From Massilia antarctica (GTDB taxonomy: Bacteria; Pseudomonadota; Gammaproteobacteria; Burkholderiales; Burkholderiaceae_D), in assembly GCF_015689335.1 (NCBI RefSeq), contig NZ_CP065053.1:6448001-6512000 (forward strand): a stretch of DNA of 64,000 nucleotides. Reading direction: 5' to 3'. The notes beneath the pieces were generated by a model. It worked only from the letters and a program-made list of their open reading frames with translations. It searched no databases and was not told the DNA's origin. Both the position numbers and the translations under genes were made by a program. The first letter of the stretch is position 1. Every line of letters begins with the position of its first letter. This document shows, in pieces, positions 24,497 to 32,640 of this stretch.

Positions 24497-27400
24497 TCAG
24501 GCGTCCAGCGCCAGCTCCGGAAAGCGCCGCAGCAAGTCGCGTACCTTGGCCTGGGCACCCCAGGCATCCCAGGCGTGCAGCGCGCGCCGGCCGTAGTCGA
24601 CGGCTTCCCCGACGGCCCCGCGTTCGCGGCAGCAGGCCGCCGCCAGTTCGCAGGCCAGCGCCGCATTCTGCACGAAGCCGCCCTCCATGGCCGCCGCGAT
24701 GGCCGCCTCGTAGCCGCGCATGGCGGCCGCCGGATTGCCGTCGATGCGCGCCAGTTCGGCGCCCACCAGCAGGTAGCGGTTGGCGAAATTGACGGGGCAC
24801 GACGCCGCCCAGCCGCCCAGCAGCGCGTGCTTGTCGCACACCGCTTCGAGCAGGCGGCGCCGGCGCGCCGGCGACGCCGTGCGGTACACCGCCGTCATCG
24901 CCAGCGCATGGTAGAAGTGGTGGGTGGTCTCGTTGAGCGAAGCGAGGAAAAAATGCAGGTTGGCCGCCGCCGCTTCGGACGCCGCCAGCGCCTCGTCGTA
25001 GCGCCCGAAGGTAAATGCCAGCACCTGCTGCATCAGCAGGTAGCGCGCGCGCGCCGCGCCGAAACTGCCCTGGCCGAAGACGGCGATGGCGCCGGCCGCG
25101 CCGTCGTCGCCATGACCGTCCTCGCCCATCAGGGTCAGCGCCAATTGCTCGTAGCCGCGCAGCAGGCGCACCAGCGCATGGTTGCCATGGCGCCGCGAGA
25201 AGCCCTGGTAGTGCTCCGCCATCCGGCGCACATCAGCCAGCGGCAGCCCGGCCTCGAAGGCATTCCAGGTCGCGACATGGGCCGAATAGCCGGCGTGCGG
25301 CAAGTCGCCGGCGCGCTCGCAGCTGGCAAAGGCGCGCTCCAGCGACGCGACGCTGGCGGCGATCGGGTCGCGCCACGGATGGATGTAGGCCGCGTGCACG
25401 AAGCGCAGGCGCCCGCTGCGCTTGGACGGCGGCGCGTTGAACTGCACCTGTTCGATGGCCAGCGCCGAAAACGCAAACGCATCCTCGACCGCGCCCAGCG
25501 ACACCAGCAGGATCGCGTAGCGCGAATAAATCATGCAGCTCGATTCGGTGCGTCCGTGCGTGAGCGTGTAATTGAGCGCCTTGGCGGCCAGCAGGAAATA
25601 CAGTTCCGGGCGCACCGCGAACACGGGCGAACCGATATCGGACAGCAGTTCGGTGACGATCGCCACTTCCGGGTCGGTGCTGGCCGGCTGCTCGCGCAGC
25701 ATGTCGATGCCGCGCCCGGCCATGCGCGCGTCGATGGCGGCGCGTTCCTCGCGCAGGGCCCAGTCGATTTCGGCGCGGGTGGCGGGAAAGGTCACGCCGA
25801 ACAGGGCCAGCGCGTCGAGGGCCACCGAGACCGCCTGGTCGAAGCGCTCGCGCAGCTGGTACACGGCCACGCGCAGCAGCGCCACGCGCGCCAGGTCGAT
25901 GCGCGAACGGGACTGCTCGACCAGCAGCTCGAACAGGCGCCCGGCGCGCTCCAGGTGGCCGCACAGGTATTCGCATTCGGCCAGCGCCGCATACATGGCG
26001 TAGGTGCCGTCGAGATCATCTTTCCAGGCGCGCGCCGGCGTGAGCGCGGCCGCCAGCGAAAAGTAATTGCGCGCCGAATCGTAGGCGATGGCGTTGCGCG
26101 CGCGCGTGCCGGCCAGCGCGTTCAGGCGCGCCAGCTCGCGCAGTTCGGCCGTGTCGCGCATGGCCGCGCGCGCGCGGTTCAAGTGATGCACGATGTCGAA
26201 CACATGCTTGTCGAGCGCCGCCGGCGCCACGTTTTCCAGCAGCAGGCGGCCGATATGCAAGTGGCGCTCGGGCAGCGAGGACGCCGCGATCATCGAGTAC
26301 GCGCCTTCCTGCACCCGGTCGTGGGCGAAGCGGTAGTTGCCCGGCTCGCGCACGATCAGCCCGAGGCGCGCCGCCGGCCACAGGTATTCGTCGGTTTCCA
26401 GCAGCGACATGCCCGACACCAGCGCGATCGTATCGAGTCCGCAGTCCGGTCCCAGGCAGGCCAGCAGCTTGACCAGGTCCAGGGTGCAGCCGGGCAGCTG
26501 GCCCAGGCGCGCCACCATCAGCTCGACCACGTTGTCGGAGAATTCCCTGGCCTGGATCGCTTGCGCATCCCACTCCCAGCACGCGGCGTCGTCGTTAAAG
26601 CGCAGCAGGCGGTTTTCGCCCAGCCGGGTCAGGAACTGCAAGGTGAAAAAGGGATTGCCTGCCGTCTTGGGAAACACCAGCGCGGCCAGCGGAGCCGCTT
26701 CGGCGGTGTCGCAATCGAGCGCCGCGGCCACCAGTTCGCAGGCCTGGGTGCGGTCGAGCGCTTCGAGCACCACCTCGCGCACCTGGGCGCCGCTGGCCAG
26801 CATGGCGTCGCGCGGCAGCGCCATCGGATGCGCGCCGCTCTCCTCGCGCGTACGCCAGGCGCAAATCGCCAGCATGTGGTCCATGCCGCGGTGGGTCAGC
26901 AGGTGCGACAGCAGTTTCAGGCTGGCCGAATCGATCCACTGGACATCGTCGAGGCACAGCAGCAGCGCCGTGCCGGGGCGGCGGCAGGCTTGCAGGAAGC
27001 GCCGGAACACGCCATCGAAACGGCTCTGCGCTTCCGGCGGCGCCAGCGGCGGCGGGCTGGCGTGCTCGCCGATCACCAGCGCCAGCTCGGGTATGAGGTC
27101 GAGCATCAGGCGCGCGTTGGGTCCGAGTGCGTCGTGCAGGTCGGCGCGCCACGCGGCCAGCGCGGCCGGCTCCTCGCGCAGGCGCTCGCGTACCAGCCCC
27201 TGGAAGGCCTGGGCCAGGGTGGCGTAGGGAATGTCGCGCTGGCGCTGGTCGAATTTGCCGGCGATGATGGTAGCGCCCAGGGCCGTGTCGGAGCGGCGCA
27301 GCGCCGCCACCAGGGCCGACTTGCCGGTGCCGGCGCGCCCCGACACCAGCACCAGCTGCGGCGCGCCGCCGGCGGCCGCATGGCGCAGGGCATCGTCCAG

Positions 27401-28261
27401 CAGCGCCAGTTGCGGCGCGCGGCCCACCAGGGAACCTGGAATGCGCACGCGCAGGGCGCCGTCGTGGCAGCCCAGCACGAAGGGCTCGACCCGGCCCTGC
27501 GCTTCGAGCATCGAGCGGCAGTGCTGCAGGTCGGCGTACAGCCCGGCCGCGCTCTGGTAGCGCTGCCCCGGGTCGGCGGCCAGCAGCCGCGCGACGATGG
27601 AGGAACAGATGCGGTCCACGCCGGGACGGCGCCGATGCGGCGCCAGCGGCTCGGGCGCGCCCGATTCGCCGACCTGCGCGGCGGCGCCGCACAGCATGTG
27701 ATACAGGATCAGGCCGAGGCGATACAGGTCGGCCTGGGGGTCGTCCGGGCCACCCAGCGGCGTGGCCATGCCGAAGCCGGTCAGGCGCACGCCGGCGGTG
27801 GCCGGATCGAACAGGATATGGTGGGCGGCGAGGTCGCGGTGCACCAGGCGACTGTGGTGCGCATACGACACTGCCAAGGTGATCGCGGCGGCCTGCGACA
27901 GGAAATCGGGCAGGTCGAGGGGACTGGCGCGCAGGTCGAGCGGCGCGCCGCCGCTGTCGGCCAGCACCAGGACCGGGCCCGCGGGGGCGTGCAGCAACGC
28001 CAGCGGCGTGGCGGCCCAGGCGCCGTCAAGCAGCTCGCGCAGGGCGTATTCGTGCTCCAGGAGCGCAGTGCCATGGGGGGCCGCGCCGTGCGCCGCCAGC
28101 AGCAGCACCGGCAAGCGGTCGGCATCGCGCAGCGCGCGCAGCAGGACGAGCTGCTCGTCCGCGCGCAAGGTATCAATCACGGTGTATCCGTCGGGGGCCT
28201 GGGTCAAGGTCACCTCTTGTTTTTGTCGTACAAACGCCGCTCTCCGTTCAGGCGTTGGCAA
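24497..28261 (-). CDS. Giant pseudokinase-AAA ATPase-TPR protein
   Basis: The protein of up to 1254 residues has a protein-kinase-like domain (about 25-270), a predicted ATPase domain (about 275-650; VGRAPQL, Walker A GRAGTGKS, LLLCLDDVQWID) and a long helical TPR-like half ending LLRRFPELALDA. Architecture matches the N-terminal part of the very large Ser/Thr-kinase/AAA/GAF/histidine-kinase sensors of proteobacteria, but no GAF, kinase or HTH output follows. The kinase lobe looks dead: the catalytic loop reads VHRDLAAHHILF (the usual Lys replaced) and the DFG position reads TGFGMA. The TTG at 28261 has no ribosome-binding site; GTG at 28213 is an alternative start. Confidence 0.7.
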   Translation of the reverse strand: MPTPERRAAFVRQKQEVTLTQAPDGYTVIDTLRADEQLVLLRALRDADRLPVLLLAAHGAAPHGTALLEHEYALRELLDGAWAATPLALLHAPAGPVLVLADSGGAPLDLRASPLDLPDFLSQAAAITLAVSYAHHSRLVHRDLAAHHILFDPATAGVRLTGFGMATPLGGPDDPQADLYRLGLILYHMLCGAAAQVGESGAPEPLAPHRRRPGVDRICSSIVARLLAADPGQRYQSAAGLYADLQHCRSMLEAQGRVEPFVLGCHDGALRVRIPGSLVGRAPQLALLDDALRHAAAGGAPQLVLVSGRAGTGKSALVAALRRSDTALGATIIAGKFDQRQRDIPYATLAQAFQGLVRERLREEPAALAAWRADLHDALGPNARLMLDLIPELALVIGEHASPPPLAPPEAQSRFDGVFRRFLQACRRPGTALLLCLDDVQWIDSASLKLLSHLLTHRGMDHMLAICAWRTREESGAHPMALPRDAMLASGAQVREVVLEALDRTQACELVAAALDCDTAEAAPLAALVFPKTAGNPFFTLQFLTRLGENRLLRFNDDAACWEWDAQAIQAREFSDNVVELMVARLGQLPGCTLDLVKLLACLGPDCGLDTIALVSGMSLLETDEYLWPAARLGLIVREPGNYRFAHDRVQEGAYSMIAASSLPERHLHIGRLLLENVAPAALDKHVFDIVHHLNRARAAMRDTAELRELARLNALAGTRARNAIAYDSARNYFSLAAALTPARAWKDDLDGTYAMYAALAECEYLCGHLERAGRLFELLVEQSRSRIDLARVALLRVAVYQLRERFDQAVSVALDALALFGVTFPATRAEIDWALREERAAIDARMAGRGIDMLREQPASTDPEVAIVTELLSDIGSPVFAVRPELYFLLAAKALNYTLTHGRTESSCMIYSRYAILLVSLGAVEDAFAFSALAIEQVQFNAPPSKRSGRLRFVHAAYIHPWRDPIAASVASLERAFASCERAGDLPHAGYSAHVATWNAFEAGLPLADVRRMAEHYQGFSRRHGNHALVRLLRGYEQLALTLMGEDGHGDDGAAGAIAVFGQGSFGAARARYLLMQQVLAFTFGRYDEALAASEAAAANLHFFLASLNETTHHFYHALAMTAVYRTASPARRRRLLEAVCDKHALLGGWAASCPVNFANRYLLVGAELARIDGNPAAAMRGYEAAIAAAMEGGFVQNAALACELAAACCRERGAVGEAVDYGRRALHAWDAWGAQAKVRDLLRRFPELALDA

Positions 28262-28290
28262 TTATGCCACTACTGATGGTCGTTTGATAC

Positions 28291-28324
28291 AAAAATCAGA
28301 GGCGGCACGCCCCGCCGTGCCGCC
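28291..28324 (-). terminator. Rho-independent terminator of the exopolyphosphatase gene
   Basis: On the minus strand GGCGGCACG pairs perfectly with CGTGCCGCC around a 6-nt loop, followed by TCTGATTTTT. The stem begins within the ppx stop codon and separates it from the giant pseudokinase gene. Confidence 0.75.
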
Positions 28325-29793
28325 TACGCCACCTTGCGCACGCTGAAATCGATGCCCACCTCGTCCCACCATTCCTGCTCTTTTTCGATCCAGTACGACA
28401 CGGTCGGGTGGCTGCCCACCCACTCGCGCCGGATCTCGAGGTCGATGCGGTTCTTCATGCGCAGCTTGAGTTCATCGGCGTCGGCGTCGATGCGCGCGTG
28501 CATCAGCAGGATCGCCACGCGCAGCGCCAGCACCGCCTTGGCGAAGTCCGGGTCGGCCAGCGAATCGGCCACCTTGCGCAGGTTACCCTTCTGCGCCAGG
28601 ATCATCTTGCCCATGATGCGCTGCTCGCGCGTGGTGAACCCGGGCAGGTCGGCGTTCTCGATCATGTAGGCGGCATGCTTGTGGTAGCCGGTCTGCGACA
28701 CCACCATGCCCATTTCGTGCAGCAGCGCGCTCCAGCGCAGCAGCTTGGCGCAGCCGTCGCCGGCCGGCTTGAGTTGGGCGTACATGGCGCCGGCCAGCGC
28801 CGCCACCCGCCCTGCGCGTTCGTCGTCGACATGGAATTTGCGCGCCAGCGCCACCACCGATTCCTCGCGCCGGTCGCGCTGCATCGAGCGCAGGTACAGG
28901 TCCCACATGACGCCCATGCGCAGGCCCGCCTCGACCGGCTGCATGACCCCGATATCGAGTTCGCGCACCAGCGCGATCAGGATCGCCAGCCCGCCGATGA
29001 TGGTGCTGGCGCGCTCCGGACGCAGGCCAGGCATGTCGATGCGCGCCACCTGGCCGAAGGCGATGAAGCGCAGCTTGAGCGCATCGAGTCCGGCGGCGGA
29101 CAGTTTGCCGTCGCCCAGATTGTTCTTGGCGATGATGTCGGCGATCGCCCGGATCGTGCCCGAGGAGCCGTAGGCCTGCTTCCAGAACTGCGGATGGTAG
29201 GGTGGCGCGGCATCTTCGAAGTGGCTGCGCGCCGACAGGATGGCCGCCTCGAACGAGACCGAATCGATCCGCCCGCCGACGAAAAACGACAGGCTTTGCT
29301 TGACCGTGCCAATGCTGAACGACTCGACCCGCTCGATCTCCGGGCCCTGCCCGAGAATGATTTCGGTGGAGCCGCCGCCGATATCGATCACCAGGCGCCG
29401 CTCGGACGGGTCGGTGAGCGTACTGGCCACGCCCATGTAGATCAGGCGCCCCTCTTCCTCGCCCGAGATGATTTCGATCGGATAGCCGATGGCTTGCTCG
29501 GCGGCCGGCAGGAAAGCGGCGCCGTTGCGCGCCACGCGCAGGGTGGAGGTGGCCACCACCCTCACCGCGTCAAGGCGCGGGTCGAACTTGTGGGCCGCGA
29601 GCACCGCCTGGAAATTGCGCAGGCAGGCAAGGGCCGACTGCATGGCCGCCTCGGTCAGATTGCCCTTGGCGTCGAGCCCGGCGGCGAGGCGGATCGGCTC
29701 GCGCACGCTTTTCAGTACCCGGATCGCATCGCCATCGTGCTTGCCGATATGCAGGCGAAAACTATTGGAACCTAAATCTACGGCAGCGTACAT
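28324..29793 (-). CDS. ppx: Exopolyphosphatase, Ppx/GppA family
   Basis: The 489-residue protein belongs to the actin-like Ppx/GppA phosphatases, which remove terminal phosphate from polyphosphate or pppGpp. Visible are the phosphate-1 motif AAVDLGSNSFRLHIG at the N-terminus, ISGEEEGRLIYMGV, the phosphate-2 loop VIDIGGGSTEIILG, GSSGTIRA, and a C-terminal HD-like helical domain (LLHEMGMVVSQTGYHKH). Length and C-terminal domain favour Ppx. The start ATG at 29793 follows AAAGAGG; nine upstream in-frame codons lack such a site. Confidence 0.85.
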   Translation of the reverse strand: MYAAVDLGSNSFRLHIGKHDGDAIRVLKSVREPIRLAAGLDAKGNLTEAAMQSALACLRNFQAVLAAHKFDPRLDAVRVVATSTLRVARNGAAFLPAAEQAIGYPIEIISGEEEGRLIYMGVASTLTDPSERRLVIDIGGGSTEIILGQGPEIERVESFSIGTVKQSLSFFVGGRIDSVSFEAAILSARSHFEDAAPPYHPQFWKQAYGSSGTIRAIADIIAKNNLGDGKLSAAGLDALKLRFIAFGQVARIDMPGLRPERASTIIGGLAILIALVRELDIGVMQPVEAGLRMGVMWDLYLRSMQRDRREESVVALARKFHVDDERAGRVAALAGAMYAQLKPAGDGCAKLLRWSALLHEMGMVVSQTGYHKHAAYMIENADLPGFTTREQRIMGKMILAQKGNLRKVADSLADPDFAKAVLALRVAILLMHARIDADADELKLRMKNRIDLEIRREWVGSHPTVSYWIEKEQEWWDEVGIDFSVRKVA

Positions 29794-29935
29794 CGAAGCC
29801 TCTTTCTGTATTGTTGTCATCCAGGCTCACCCGCTGCAAAACCAATCACAGTAACGGAGTTTTATGACACGCTCGTGACCGATGCCGGCGGCACGCGCCG
29901 TGCGGCGCGCTACCCGGGCGGCGCCTCCGCGCCGG

Positions 29936-29965
29936 GCGCTTACACGCCGTGCGCTTACACGCCGT
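29936..29965. repeat. 15-bp tandem duplication at the end of the GGDEF gene
   Basis: The unit GCGCTTACACGCCGT occurs twice in tandem (29936-29950, 29951-29965) and partly a third time. The duplication includes the stop codon of the minus-strand gene, so a second in-frame stop lies just beyond it. Confidence 0.7.
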
Positions 29966-31121
29966 GCGCTTCCCCGGTGGGCGCGGCTACCACCTTGTTA
30001 CGGCCGCCCTGCTTGGCCAGGCGCAGGGCCTCGTCGGCGCGCTTGAACAGGCTCACCGTGCTGTCTTCCGGCCGGATCACGGTCACGCCGAAACTGGCCG
30101 TCATCGAAATCATCGCCCGTTCGGTCTTGACCGGACTGGCCTCGACCGCGGCGCGGATGCGCTCGGCCACCAGCAGCGCCTCGTCCAAGCCGGTGCGCGG
30201 CAGCAGCAGGGCGAATTCCACCCCCACCAGGCGGCCCAGCTGGTCGCTGTCGCGCAACTGGCGCTTGCACACCTCGGCCACGCTGCGCAGCACCGTGTCG
30301 CCGGCCGGATGGCCATAACTGTCGTTGACCCGCTTGAACTGGTCGAAATCGAGCATCACCAGCGCGCTCGGCTGGCCCGGGCGGCGCGCCAGCGCCATCC
30401 ACGGCGCCAGGGCGGCGAAAAAGCTGCGCCGGTTGGGCAGCTCGGTCAGCCCGTCGACCAGGGCCAGGCGCTCCAGTTCGCGGCGCTGCTGCTCGCGCGC
30501 CAGCAGCAGGAAGCCGTAGCCGTTGAACAGCATCAACAGGTACAGCGCGCCCGAGGTCAGCACCTGCAGCAAGCCCTTGCTCAGCCAGCCCCAGCCGCCG
30601 GGCATGGTCAGCACCAGGATGCCGCGCGCCGCCACCAGCAGCGCCAGCGAAGCGATGGCGATCACCAGGAAGCGGTGCAGCATGGTGCCGGCGCGCCAGC
30701 CGCGCGCCAGGGCCGCCGCGCTGGCCAGGTGCAAGCCGCCCAGGATCAGCGCGCCGGCCACCACCCGCATGCCGGCTTCGTCGATGACGTAGCAGGCCAG
30801 GAACAGGGCCACCGACACCCCGATGACGGGATAGGCGACGCGGCGCCAGGCCAGGCGCCCGGCCGCTTCCCACAGCGCGCCCGCTTCCAGCCCGACTCCG
30901 GCGAACAACACCGCGTAGCCGGCCGGGATCGACACCGCATCGGGCACCACGCCGCTGGCGTTGAAATACAACAGCAGCCACGCCACCGCCTGGCACTGCT
31001 TGGCGATGGCCCAGGTCGACCAGCTGAGCGACTTGCCGCGCTCGTATTCGTAGAAAAACAGCGCCGCCGCCAGGCTCAGGTTGCCCAGCGCGAGCGCAAA
31101 CAACATCGTGGTGATGTCCAT
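29955..31121 (-). CDS. Membrane protein with a degenerate GGDEF domain
   Basis: The 388-residue protein has about six or seven N-terminal membrane helices (residues 1-200) followed by a GGDEF-type domain (about 215-380; LALVDGLTELPNRRSFF, MLDFDQFKRVNDSYGHPAGD). The signature that should be GG(D/E)EF reads VGVEF, so the metal-binding acidic residue and one Gly are lost, and cyclase activity is doubtful. It may instead bind GTP or act by interaction. The ATG at 31121 follows the preceding small gene by 17 bp, suggesting one operon. Confidence 0.8.
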   Translation of the reverse strand: MDITTMLFALALGNLSLAAALFFYEYERGKSLSWSTWAIAKQCQAVAWLLLYFNASGVVPDAVSIPAGYAVLFAGVGLEAGALWEAAGRLAWRRVAYPVIGVSVALFLACYVIDEAGMRVVAGALILGGLHLASAAALARGWRAGTMLHRFLVIAIASLALLVAARGILVLTMPGGWGWLSKGLLQVLTSGALYLLMLFNGYGFLLLAREQQRRELERLALVDGLTELPNRRSFFAALAPWMALARRPGQPSALVMLDFDQFKRVNDSYGHPAGDTVLRSVAEVCKRQLRDSDQLGRLVGVEFALLLPRTGLDEALLVAERIRAAVEASPVKTERAMISMTASFGVTVIRPEDSTVSLFKRADEALRLAKQGGRNKVVAAPTGEAHGV

Positions 31122-31138
31122 CGCCGCGCCCGGGATGA

Positions 31139-31414
31139 TCAGATTTCGTGTTCGACGTTGCTGCTGCCGTCACCGATCTTGCTGGCCCAGGCTTGCACGA
31201 AGAATTGCTTCTCGATCTCATCGGGCAAGTCGTTCCAGAACACGATCAGGGTGCCCTTGTGGTCGTGGATCTGGGTGAACTTCTCGATGAAGCCCTCGAC
31301 ACCGGCAAGATCGGCCAGCGCCACCACATAGCCGTACACCCGGGTCAGCCGCTCGATGCGGTCGGGCTCGGTGAAACTGTTGGTCGCGGTGATGGTGGGG
31401 TGGTCTAAAAACAT
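31139..31414 (-). CDS. Small uncharacterised protein upstream of the degenerate GGDEF gene
   Basis: The 91-residue acidic protein starts at an ATG behind GGAGAGAC. It has no signal peptide or membrane helix. Notable segments are PDRIERLTRVYGYVVALADL and LIVFWNDLPDEIEKQFF. It is not a family I recognise. Location 17 bp before the GGDEF gene suggests it may modulate that protein. Confidence 0.65.
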   Translation of the reverse strand: MFLDHPTITATNSFTEPDRIERLTRVYGYVVALADLAGVEGFIEKFTQIHDHKGTLIVFWNDLPDEIEKQFFVQAWASKIGDGSSNVEHEI

Positions 31415-31525
31415 AGTCTCTCCGGGTTGGCCGCGCCGCAGGCGCACCGCTTGAAGCCGGCCACACACAGCCGGGGCAGGATCAGCTTATCAGAAACCGA
31501 TGGGGCGCAACAGGGGCGCGTGGGA

Positions 31526-31609
31526 GCGCCGTGCGCTTGCGCCGTGCGCTTGCGCCGTGCGCTTGCGCGGCGCCCTTGGGCCACGCCCTTGGGCCGCGCC
31601 CTTGGGCCG
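31526..31609. repeat. Two adjacent minisatellites of 13-bp units
   Basis: Three copies of GCGCCGTGCGCTT (31526-31564) are followed after 6 bp by three copies of CGCCCTTGGGCC(A/G) (31571-31609). Both unit lengths are 13 bp. The block lies 68 bp before the spermidine-synthase-like start, so it may affect its promoter spacing. Confidence 0.85.
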
Positions 31610-31677
31610 CACACCTGTACCGGCACCTGCTCCGCGCTCCGCTATACTGGCGCCAGCCCAGCCTGCCCCGGAACGCC

Positions 31678-32502
31678 ATGCCGCCACTGACCAACCAATC
31701 GCCTCCGCCGCCGCCCGCGCCCGCGTGCGAGCGCGGCCCGGCCTGCGGCGCGCCCCTGGTGCACACCCGCGGCGACCGCCGCACCCTGGAATTTTCGCCG
31801 GGCGACGTGCAATCCGAAATGCGCCTGTCGCGCCCGGAGGCGCTGGTCCTTGCCTATTGCCGCGCAATCATGTGCTTCGCCCTGTTCGTGCCGCGCCCGC
31901 GCGCCATCGTCATGGTCGGGCTGGGCGGCGGCTCCCTGGCCAAATTCTGCTACCGCCATTTTCCGCAGGCGCGCATCACCGTGATCGAACTGCGCGCCGA
32001 CGTGATCGCCCTGCGCGAGCAATTCTGCGTGCCGCCCGATGGCCCGCGTTTCAAGGTGGTGCATGCCGACGCGGTCGACTGGCTGGCCGCCGCGCCCGCC
32101 TGCGCCGACGTGCTGGTGATCGACGGCTTCGACAGCGCCGGCCTGCCGCCGGCGCTGGGCACGGCCCGCTTCTACGGCGACTGCCGCGCCGCCCTGCGCG
32201 ATGGCGGCGTGCTGGTGGCCAATATCTTCAGCTACGACCCGCGCTACGCCGGCATGCTGGCGCGCCTGCGCCTGATGTTCAACGAGCGCGTGTGCTGGTT
32301 CGAGCGCAACGCCGGCAACAACTGCATCCTGTTCGCCGTCAAGGCCCCGGCACGGCTCGACCCCACCCGGCCGCTGCCGCGCGCCCTGCGCCTGCAGCGC
32401 TGGGTGGCACGGCGCCAGGGCCTGGGCAGCAGCCTGCTCAATCGCCTGCTGGCGCGCGCCGTCGTGGCTTGGCTGCAACATCCATTCAAGCCATCCAAAT
32501 GA
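31678..32502 (+). CDS. Spermidine-synthase-like protein (SAM-dependent methyltransferase fold)
   Basis: The 274-residue protein resembles the polyamine aminopropyltransferase fold: VMVGLGGGSLAKFCYRHFP as nucleotide-binding strand-loop, ITVIELRADVIAL with the acidic residue that holds the adenosyl ribose, FKVVHADAVDWL, and ADVLVIDGFDSAGLP. The N-terminal 30 residues are Pro/Ala-rich. Members in Oxalobacteraceae are usually annotated as spermidine-synthase-like or transferase proteins; substrate is unproven. The start is an ATG after a TATACT motif (31643-31648). It has no obvious operon partner. Confidence 0.75.
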   Translation: MPPLTNQSPPPPPAPACERGPACGAPLVHTRGDRRTLEFSPGDVQSEMRLSRPEALVLAYCRAIMCFALFVPRPRAIVMVGLGGGSLAKFCYRHFPQARITVIELRADVIALREQFCVPPDGPRFKVVHADAVDWLAAAPACADVLVIDGFDSAGLPPALGTARFYGDCRAALRDGGVLVANIFSYDPRYAGMLARLRLMFNERVCWFERNAGNNCILFAVKAPARLDPTRPLPRALRLQRWVARRQGLGSSLLNRLLARAVVAWLQHPFKPSK

Positions 32503-32640
32503 ATCCCGCCCTCGCGCGCCAACGTCGCTTTTTTGTTGCTACCGATCAATCGCGTTACCGATTTTCATCATTTTGTGACAAACTAAAGCCGCATTCGGAC
32601 CGGCGCGCGGGCGCCGCCGTCTTCTATTAGGAAACAGGAA

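Noticed and set aside
23573..28276. A 1567-codon open frame on the plus strand, antisense to the giant pseudokinase gene
   Set aside because: It has no recognisable domains, biased Arg/Gln/His-rich composition and mirrors the wobble pattern of the minus-strand gene, so it is a GC-rich shadow frame. The same holds for long antisense frames at 32668-35583, 52717-55218 and 1524-2708.
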